64,000 nt of DNA, taken from the NCBI RefSeq assembly GCF_904849725.1, contig NC_058518.1, positions 417,639,081-417,703,080 on the forward strand. The letters are read 5' to 3'. Below the pieces are notes generated by a model that was given only the letters and a program-made list of their open reading frames with translations, was not told the origin of the DNA and ran no database searches. Below, one piece after another: positions 57,110-64,000 of the stretch. A program made the translations under genes and the position numbers. Origin of the DNA: Hordeum vulgare subsp. vulgare. Its lineage: Eukaryota > Streptophyta > Magnoliopsida > Poales > Poaceae. The stretch's first letter is position 1. Each line of letters starts with the position of its first letter.

Positions 57110-57452
57110 CTTCAGGCAGCCCACAAGCTTGCCCACCGCCACCAGGGGGTGGTGGCGGAGTGGGGGCTTGTGGGGCCCTGGTGGCCCCCCTCCGGTAGTT
57201 CTTTCGCCCAGTATTTTTAATATATTCCAGAAAAAATCCAAGTAAATTTTCAGGGCATTTGGAGATGTGCATAATAGTGGACTAGGATTTGCTCCTCTTC
57301 CAGTCCAGAATTCCAGCTGCCTGAATTCTCCCTCTTCAAATAAACCTTGCAAAATAAGAGAGAAAAGGCACAAATATGGTACCACAAGTAATATAACAGC
57401 CCAAAAAGCAATAAATATCAACATGAAAGCATGATGCAAAATGGACGTATCA
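57110..57452 (-). repeat. WHAM-like 3' LTR, start (U3) part
   Basis: The minus strand starts TGATACGTCCATTTTGCATC at 57452. The last 55 bases before Angela (57119-57173) form a strong GC dyad that recurs at 59529-59583. Confidence 0.87.
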
Positions 57453-58985
57453 ACTCCCCCAAGCTTAGACCTCGCTTGTCCTCAAGCGAAAACCAAGTTC
57501 CATAAACATATCCACATGTTGAGGGACGAAGGTGTCGATAAAACATAATACGGACATGAGGGCATCATGATCACACATAGAACAACAATATATCATAAAG
57601 ATTCTCATGGGAAAGTAACAATTCCTTCACAAAGCAAAGCATGAAGCAAAAACCTTACCGAGAAGTAACCAACAATAGTCCATAGTCATTGAAGCAATTG
57701 CAATTTATCACAACATTAGAAAGAGTCAAATAAGAGCTTGTAAGGCAAACCCACATACTCAATCATCTCTTTCGTTTTCCACAATTGTTACAACTCACGT
57801 GGTACTCATGGTGTCAAAGTTTCAGCTGGACACAGAGGAAGATAAGGGCTTATAGTTTTGCCTCCCAACGGTTTATCTCAAGGGTAAAGTCAACAACAAT
57901 AAAGCATAAGTACTCAACTCCAAGTTGATATATGAATATAGATCTTTCCCAAGCATGTGACGGTAGCCAAGACAAACGCAAAAAGGGAATTGTTGATGAT
58001 CACCATGACTCTTACAAGGGTAAAAAGTAAAGATACAAGATAGGCCCTTCGCAGAGGGAAGCAGAGGTTGTCATGCGCTTTTGAGGTTTGAATGCGTGTC
58101 CTCTTAGTGCGGAGGAACGTCACTTTATATTGCCTCCTGTGATAAAGAACTTTATTATGCAGTCTGTCGCTTTTATGTCTTCCTCGTCACACGTTCGTAC
58201 AAAGCTTATTTTCCACACACTAATAGATCATACATAGAGAGCAATTTTTATTGCTTGCACCGATGACAACTTACTTGAAGGATCTTATTCAATCCATAGG
58301 TAGGTATGGTGGACTCTCATGGCAAAACTGGGTTGGAGGTTTATGGATGCACAAGTAGTATCTCTACTTGGTGCGGGAGTTTTGGCTAATATGAGGTGGA
58401 AGCAATCATCACATGTTAAGGGATCTCTAATCATCTAACATTGTTTGGAACCAAGCAAACACAATTCATTATGTTGTCTTCCTTGTCCAACATCTACTCC
58501 TAGGCATGTAATAGTTTGTTGTGTGCTCACAATTGTGAAAAGTGTCTAAGATGATATAGTTATATGTGAACCTCTCTTTCCTTATTACTTCTTATTAATT
58601 GCAACAATGACTGAGGTCTATGTTGATTTATTCTCAACAAGTTTCAATCATCATACGTGTCATAAGTGAAGTTATCACTTTCCACAAGATCGTCTCATGA
58701 TCTTTCATGCTATCATTCTTTTCATACTTTTTATCATGGCACAAAGCAAAGCCCTTGACTATGACACTCTTTATTATATAGCTCGTAAGCTCGAATACAT
58801 CGGGGAAGAGACAAAAGCAAAAGACTCAAACTAAAAACTAAAGACTTATTCCTCTAAAAGAAGAAATAAAAACTGAAAAGGAAAGAACTAAAACAAAGGT
58901 AAAAGCAAAATATATAAAGGTGATACGATACCAGGGCAACTCCCCCAAACTTGGCAGAAGCCAAGGGGATTGCCCATACCAATGC
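57453..58985 (-). other. WHAM-like 3' non-coding region and polypurine tract
   Basis: The polypurine tract AAGCTTGGGGGAGT abuts the LTR. The rest, about 1.5 kb, has no supported frame. A second AAGTTTGGGGGAGT-like phrase near 58941 (plus ACTCCCCCAAACTT) follows the 3' ORF. Confidence 0.8.
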
Positions 58986-59372
58986 TTAGTCGTCTTCGTT
59001 TGGTGGTGATGGTGGTGTTGTTGTCGCCTTTGATTCCAAGAGAGCTATCAATCTTTGATTTATACCTTTGAGATCTATGACATGGTTTCCCAGCAAAACA
59101 ACTTCACGAGAAAGAGAAATATTGCGAGCACGAGTTGTTTCGCAAAACCTCAAGAGTTCAATCAAGGATGTAGACAGCACGTGGAGGAAGGGTTGGAGAA
59201 AATCTACTCCTTCAACGTCTTCAATTTTGAACATAGGTTGAACTTCCTCCCTAGCTTGGGTTTTCTCCTTAGCTTGGTCCCTGGCTTCCATGACTTCTAC
59301 TCTTTTCATATCAGCATCTACTTCCTCATGAACTTGGTGGAGATCATTCTCCCTAACAGATTCCTGAGACAT
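58986..59372 (-). CDS. WHAM-like 3' ORF, 128 residues, unknown function
   Basis: ATG 59372 (MSQESVRENDLHQVHEEVDA) to the stop at 58986. The frame is open further upstream to 59552, but this ATG is preferred because it follows a TATA-like site by about 86 bases and starts the charged, well-composed part. The protein is highly charged (EVMEARDQAKEKTQAREE), probably helical with coiled-coil character, has a Leu-rich segment (HVLSTSLIELLRFCETT) and ends in an acidic PPSPPNEDD tail. It lies in the env position of Athila elements, but no signal peptide or membrane segment is seen. It is intact although gag-pol of the same element is broken in several places. Confidence 0.65.
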   Translation of the reverse strand: MSQESVRENDLHQVHEEVDADMKRVEVMEARDQAKEKTQAREEVQPMFKIEDVEGVDFLQPFLHVLSTSLIELLRFCETTRARNISLSREVVLLGNHVIDLKGINQRLIALLESKATTTPPSPPNEDD

Positions 59373-59457
59373 CTTTGCTCTAAATCTGCGGCAGAAACAA
59401 GCTCGAAACAAAAGCAGAGGAAAACTGCACGATACGGAGATCAAAACCTTCGGGCGA

Positions 59458-59583
59458 CTATATATTGATTTTTTTTGGGCCAGAAGGAGTCTTCTGCAAG
59501 AAAACAGAGTCCGGGAGGCACACGAGGTGCCCGCAAGCTTGCCCACCGCCACCAGGGGGTGGTGGCGGAGTGGGCCCTTGTGG
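59458..59583 (-). promoter_or_regulatory. LTR-like internal promoter block before the WHAM-like 3' ORF
   Basis: On the minus strand a 55-bp GC dyad (59583-59529) matches 52 of 55 bases of the LTR dyad at 57173-57119. About 65 bases later comes CAATATATAGTCG (59468-59456), then the ATG at 59372. In the LTR the same dyad was about 30 bases upstream of a TATA box before Angela inserted. Promoter activity is inferred from this shared order. Confidence 0.55.
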
Positions 59584-59655
59584 CTGCCTCGTTTGCTCTC
59601 CGGACTGCTTCTTATTTTTCTATTTTTCTAAAAATTCCAAAACTGAGGAAATTTC

Positions 59656-62600
59656 CTATTGGAAAAGTATCGGAGTCCAATTTCTTGCCGAAATAGATAC
59701 ATCTTTGTTTTCAAGGTCTGAAACAGGCTGATAAACATCCCTTATGTACTCCTCTGGACTTATGACATTGATGATATTGGTCTCAACATTTATGGGAGTA
59801 CCAGAGATGTAAAGCTTGATTCTTTGCCCATTTACCACTCTAGGAAAATTTCCTTCCGTGTTATTAATTTTGATGGCACCAGAACGATATACTTCCTTGA
59901 CAACATAGGGACCTTCCCATGTAGAGAGAATCTTGCCTGCAAAGAATCTCAAACGAGAATTGTATAGCAAGACATAATCACCTACATTGAACTCTCGTTT
60001 CTGTATTCGTTTGTCGTGCCATCTCTTAACCTTTTCCTTGAACAACTTGGCATTCTCATATGCCTGGGCTCTCCATTCATCTAACGAGCTGATATCAAAC
60101 AACCGCTTCTCACCGACAAGTTTGAAATCAAAGTTGAGCTCTTTGATTGCCCAATAAGCTTTATGTTCCAGCTCAAGAGGTAAATGACAGGCCTTACCGT
60201 AAACCATTTTATACGGTGACATGCCCATGGGATTCTTATAAGCAGTCCTATAAGCCCATAGTGCATCGTCAAGTTTGCTAGACCAGTTCTTTCGAGATCT
60301 ATTGATAGTCTTTTGTAAGATCAACTTGATCTCCCTATTACTCAACTCCACTTGACCACTAGACTGAGGATGATAAGGAGATGCAACTCTATGGTTGACA
60401 TCATACTTAGCTAGCATCTTGCGGAAAACACCATGAATGAAGTGTGAACCGCCATTAGTCATCAAGTATCTAGGGACTCCAAATCTTGGGAATATGACTT
60501 CTTTAAGCATCTTAATAGAGGTGTGGTGATCAGCATTTTTAGTGGGTATAGCTTCTACCCACTTAGTAACGTATTCCACAACAACTAAGATGTGAGTGTA
60601 CCCATTGGAACTCGGGAAGGGTCCCATATAATCAAAGCCCCAGACATCAAATGGTTCGATGACAAGTGAATAGTTCATAGGCATCTCTTGACGCTTACTG
60701 ATGTTCCCTATCCTTTGGCATTCGTCACAAGACAAGACAAACTTACGGGCATCCTTGAAGAGAGTGGGCCAATAAAAACATGATTGCAATACCTTATGGG
60801 CAGTTCTATCTCTAGCATGGTGTCCTCCGTAGGCTTCAGAATGACAATTCTGCAGGATCTATCCCTGTTCATGTTCAGGCACACAACGTCTAATAACACC
60901 ATCTACTCCTTCCTTATAAAGGTGAGGATCATCCCAAAAGTAGTGTCTCAAATCAAAGAAGAATTTCTTCTTTTGTTGATAGGTGAAACTGGGTGGTATG
61001 TATTTGGCTACGATATAGTTTGCATAATCGGCATACCACGACGCACTAAGTGAAGTGTGGATGACATTTAGTTGCTCATCAGGAAAGCTGTCATCAATTG
61101 GTAGTGGGTCATCAAGGACATTCTCTAGCGTAGACAAGTTATCTGCTACATGCTTATCAGCACCCTTTCGGTCAATGACGTGCAAATCAAATTCCTGTAG
61201 CAGGAGAACCCTCTGATCAGCCTATGCTTAGTGTCCTTCTTCTGCATGAGGTACTTAATAGCAGCATGAGCAGAGTGAATAGTGACTTTGGAGTCAACTA
61301 TGTAAGATCTGAACTTTTCACATGCAAACACGACTGCTAAAAATTCCTTCTCCGTAGTGGCATAGTTTCTTTGGGTACTGTCTAGAGTTTTACTAGCGTA
61401 GTGAATGACATTCAACTTCTTGTCAACTCTTTGTCCTAGAACAACACCAATAGCGTAATCACTAGTGTCACACATGATTTCAAAGGGCAAGTTCCAGTCA
61501 GGTGGTTGAACAATAGGTGCGGTTATCAAAGCCTTCTTAAGTATTTCGAAGGCTTCCTCACAATCCTCATCAAAAACAAAAGGAACATCCTTCCGCAAGA
61601 GGTTGGTAAGAGGCCTAGAAATCTTAGAGAAGTCTTTAATGAACCGTCTATAGAAACCAGCATGACCTAGGAAACTTCGTATACCTCTGATATCTGTGGG
61701 GCAAGGCATTTTCAACTTAGCCTTATCAACTTCAATGCCTCTTTCAGAGATTTTGTGTCCTAAGACGATACCTTCATTAACCATAAAGTGGCACTTCTCC
61801 CAATTCAAGACGAGGTTGGTTTGTTCGCATCTCTGTAAGACTCGATCAAGGTTGATGAGGCAATCATCAAAGGAAGACCCGTAAACGGAGAAGTCATCCA
61901 TGAAAACCTCGACAATCTTTTCACAGAAGTCAGAGAATATAGCCATCATACATCTTTGGAAGGTGGCAGGTGCATTACATAAGCCAAAAGGCATACGTCT
62001 ATAGGCAAAGGTACCGAAAGGGCTGGTGAAAGTGGTTTTCTCTTGATCAGATTGTGCAACAGGTATTTGCGAGAAACCTAAATAACCGTCTAGAAAGCAA
62101 AAGTGTGTGTGCTTTGATACCCTTTCTAGCATTTGGTCGATAAACGGCAAATGATAATGATCTTTCCTGGTTGCCTTGTTCAGTTTCCGGAAATCTATCA
62201 CCATTCTATAGCCGGTAATAATCCTTTGTGGGATTAGTTCATCCTTATCATTAGGAACGACGGTGATACCTCCCTTCTTAGGTACGCAATGTACTGGACT
62301 TACCCAATCACTATGAGCAACAAGATAAATGATTCCTGCTTCCAGAAGCTTTAATATTTCTTTTCTAACGACCTCTTTCATCTTAGGATTTAATCTCCTT
62401 TGATGATCAGCAACTGGATTAAAGTGAGGATCGGTTTTAATCTTCTGCTAACATAGAGTAGGACTAATACCCTTAAGATCATCAAGAGTATATCCAATAG
62501 CAGTGCGGTGCTTCCTCAGAGTTTTTAGTAACTTCTCTTCGCGCTCTGAGAGGAGAGCACTAATAATGACATGATATATCTCCTTCTCATCAAGATAGGC

Positions 62601-63990
62601 ATACTTAAGAGTATCAGGCAACTGTTTAAGCTCGAACACATGATCACCCTTTGGTGGGGGAGGATCCCCAAGCAGTTCAACAGGCAGATTATTGTTGAGA
62701 ATAGGATGTTGTTCTGAGACAATTCTATCTATCTCATCTCTCTCCTCCATGTGCATATCATTTTCAGGCTCAAGCAGATATTGCTCTAAAGGATCCGTAG
62801 GAGGTACGACAATAGAGGCAAGAGCAATGATTTCATCCCTACCAGATGACTCTCTTTCATGGGGTTGTCTTCCAAACTTGGAGAAGTTAAATTCATGAGA
62901 CACACCCTCGAAACTTACTGTGACAGTCTGCTTAATGCAATCAATGTGAGCATTGACAGTGTTGAGAAAGGGTCTACCGAATATGATGGGACAAAAGCTA
63001 TCTTGTGCAGTACCAAGGACGAGGAAATCAGTATGATACTTCGTCTTACCACACAGGACTTCTACATCTCTCACAAGTCACAGAGGGCAGATAGTGTCTC
63101 TATTAGCTAGCATAATAGTGACATCAATGGGTTCTAACTCAGCAGGTGCAATCTCATCTTTGATTTCATCATATAGAGAACGGGGTATTGCACTAACACT
63201 AGCTCACATATTACATAAACCATGGTAACAGTGATCTCCTATCTTAACAAAAACAACGGGCAGGCCAACTACAGGTCCGTGTTTGTCTTTCGCGTGAGGT
63301 TTAGCAATTCTAGCGGAGTCCTCACAGAATTTGATAACATGCCCATCTATGTCTTCAGCTAAGAGATCTTTGATAATAGCAACACTAGGTTCAACTCTAA
63401 TCTCCTCAGGGGGTGCAAGTGGTCTAATGTAACCCCTACGTATCACAGTTGGAGCTTTAGAATAATCCTTTATCCTAGTAGGGTATGGTGGTTTCTCAGT
63501 GTAAGCACAAGGAACAACAGAATCACTAAAAGCTATGATTTTCTCCTCAACTAGATTGGTTTTGGCTATGTTTCTTTCTACAGGAGGATGATATTTAAAC
63601 CACTTCTCTTTGGGAAGATCAACATGAGCAGCAAAAGATTTACATAGAGAAGCTACTATCTCAGAGTCAAGTCCATACTTAGCGCTAAAATCTCTAGAAG
63701 TTTTTGTCTCAACAAATGATTTAACGCAATCAAACTGGAAATTCATACCTGAGTCCTTACCTTCCTCCAGATCCCAATCTTCAAAGTTGCGTTTGATTCT
63801 TTCCAATAAATTCCACTTGTGATCAATATCCTTCTTCATAAAAGAACCAACACAAGAAGTATCAAGCATGGTACGATCTTCATGAGAAAGCCGAGCATAA
63901 AAGTTTTGAGTGATGATTTATCTCAAGAGCTCATGATTGGGGCATGAATATAGCATTGATTTAAGCCTCCCCCAAGCTTGAGCTATGCTT
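59656..63990 (-). pseudogene. WHAM-like gag (end), protease, RT, RNase H and integrase
   Basis: Athila-type polyprotein. The gag end enters from the window edge (SIAQAWGRLKSM, stop TAA near 63920) and continues at 63869-63204. The protease site reads CNM-stop-ASVSAIP: catalytic Asp replaced by Asn and the Gly codon now TGA (63204). Another TGA lies near 63083, and a TAG at 62448 after SPTLC. RT spans 62381 to about 61500 with FMDDFSVYG intact; RNase H shows IHSAHAA where TDHAA is usual. A one-base loss near 61205 shifts the frame. TAG at 60859 precedes the integrase segment (60789-59656). There CDECQRIGN and GFDYMGPF are kept, but LMTNGGSHF has Asn for the second catalytic Asp. The end has the Athila-type NGQRIKLY phrase. 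Not functional. Confidence 0.92.
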
Positions 63991-64000
63991 TCCCTGTCAC

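Larger units (their letters stand above)
33044..64000 (-). mobile_element. Gypsy-2: chromodomain (Tekay-like) gypsy element, outermost level of the nest
   Basis: Minus strand. 3' LTR remnant 33044-35453, gag-pol 35454-40020, a pre-gag ORF 40306-41052, Met-tRNA PBS 41178-41190, 5' LTR from 41194. The 5' LTR is interrupted at 44294 by the Fatima-like element, and its remaining roughly 1.1 kb must lie right of the window. LTR length is about 4.2 kb, judged from the two complementary halves: 33044-34373 matches 42972-44294. The 3' end lacks the last 1.8 kb of LTR. Confidence 0.9.
44295..64000 (+). mobile_element. Fatima-like Athila-lineage gypsy, second level of the nest
   Basis: Plus strand: 5' LTR 44295-45883, PBS, and gag to 46961, where the WHAM-like element interrupts it. 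The rest, including pol if present, would lie right of the window. It inserted into the 5' LTR of gypsy-2, whose sequence would resume with ATACTTG (as at 34375). Confidence 0.85.
46962..64000 (-). mobile_element. WHAM-like Athila-lineage gypsy, third level of the nest
   Basis: Minus strand. 3' LTR in two pieces (46962-48151 and 57110-57452, split by Angela), polypurine tract 57454-57466, non-coding DNA, a 128-codon 3' ORF (59372-58986) with a promoter-like block upstream, pol (61200-region to 59656), protease and part of gag to the window edge. The 5' LTR is outside. Inserted in the Fatima-like gag; TTGTG at 46957-46961 is the probable target duplication. Confidence 0.88.

Noticed and set aside
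59456..59655. A solo or truncated LTR inside the WHAM-like element
   Set aside because: Only 55 bp align with the LTR; the flanks do not, and no LTR ends or target duplication are visible. A reused promoter motif is the simpler reading.

Overview
The window looks like intergenic DNA from a large grass genome, most likely Triticeae (wheat, Aegilops, barley or a relative). The evidence is an almost intact Angela/BARE1/WIS-type copia element with its typical LTR ends, several Athila-lineage gypsy elements whose LTRs begin TGATACGTC, two Stowaway MITEs with the CTCCCTCCGTT terminus, and no recognisable host gene. Family names are from memory and are approximate; structures (LTRs, target-site duplications, primer-binding sites, polypurine tracts, reading frames) were read directly.

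Layout. 1-3021: low-copy-looking DNA with a cluster of short palindromes (619-899) and two Stowaway MITEs (1804-1959, 2651-2810). 3022-15640: an old minus-strand copia element (copia-1), broken by a small insertion (about 3806-4190) and by a complete second minus-strand copia (copia-2, 4591-14088). Copia-2 has gag but no protease, integrase or reverse transcriptase; a second, unrelated ORF sits near its 3' end behind its own promoter-like block. 15690-18412: remnants of an Athila-lineage LTR and of a gypsy element with a Tat-like leader. 18413-33043: element A, a plus-strand Sabrina-like gag-protease element without pol. Its 3' LTR is split by element B (26021-32832), same family but opposite strand, in which gag-protease is replaced by an unrelated 249-residue ORF.

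33044-64000 is a four-level nest. A minus-strand chromodomain gypsy (gypsy-2) has its right LTR interrupted at 44294 by a plus-strand Fatima-like element. The gag of that element is interrupted at 46961 by a minus-strand WHAM-like Athila element, whose 3' LTR is in turn split by the Angela/BARE-like element (48152-57109, perfect CTTCA duplication). The right ends of the three outer elements lie beyond the window.

None of the polyproteins is intact. Angela lacks only one base in an otherwise complete gag-pol frame. Gypsy-2 has eleven internal stops (eight of them TAG) and at least two frameshifts. The WHAM-like element has several stops, a frameshift and lost catalytic residues. The most interesting themes are: (i) non-autonomous elements in which pol or gag-pol is replaced by ORFs of unknown function (copia-2, B); (ii) promoter-like blocks resembling the element's own LTR promoter, placed in front of 3' ORFs in one copia and one gypsy element; (iii) an LTR (element B) that seems to have absorbed an old primer-binding site; (iv) a roughly 3.75-kb-arm inverted repeat created by A and B.
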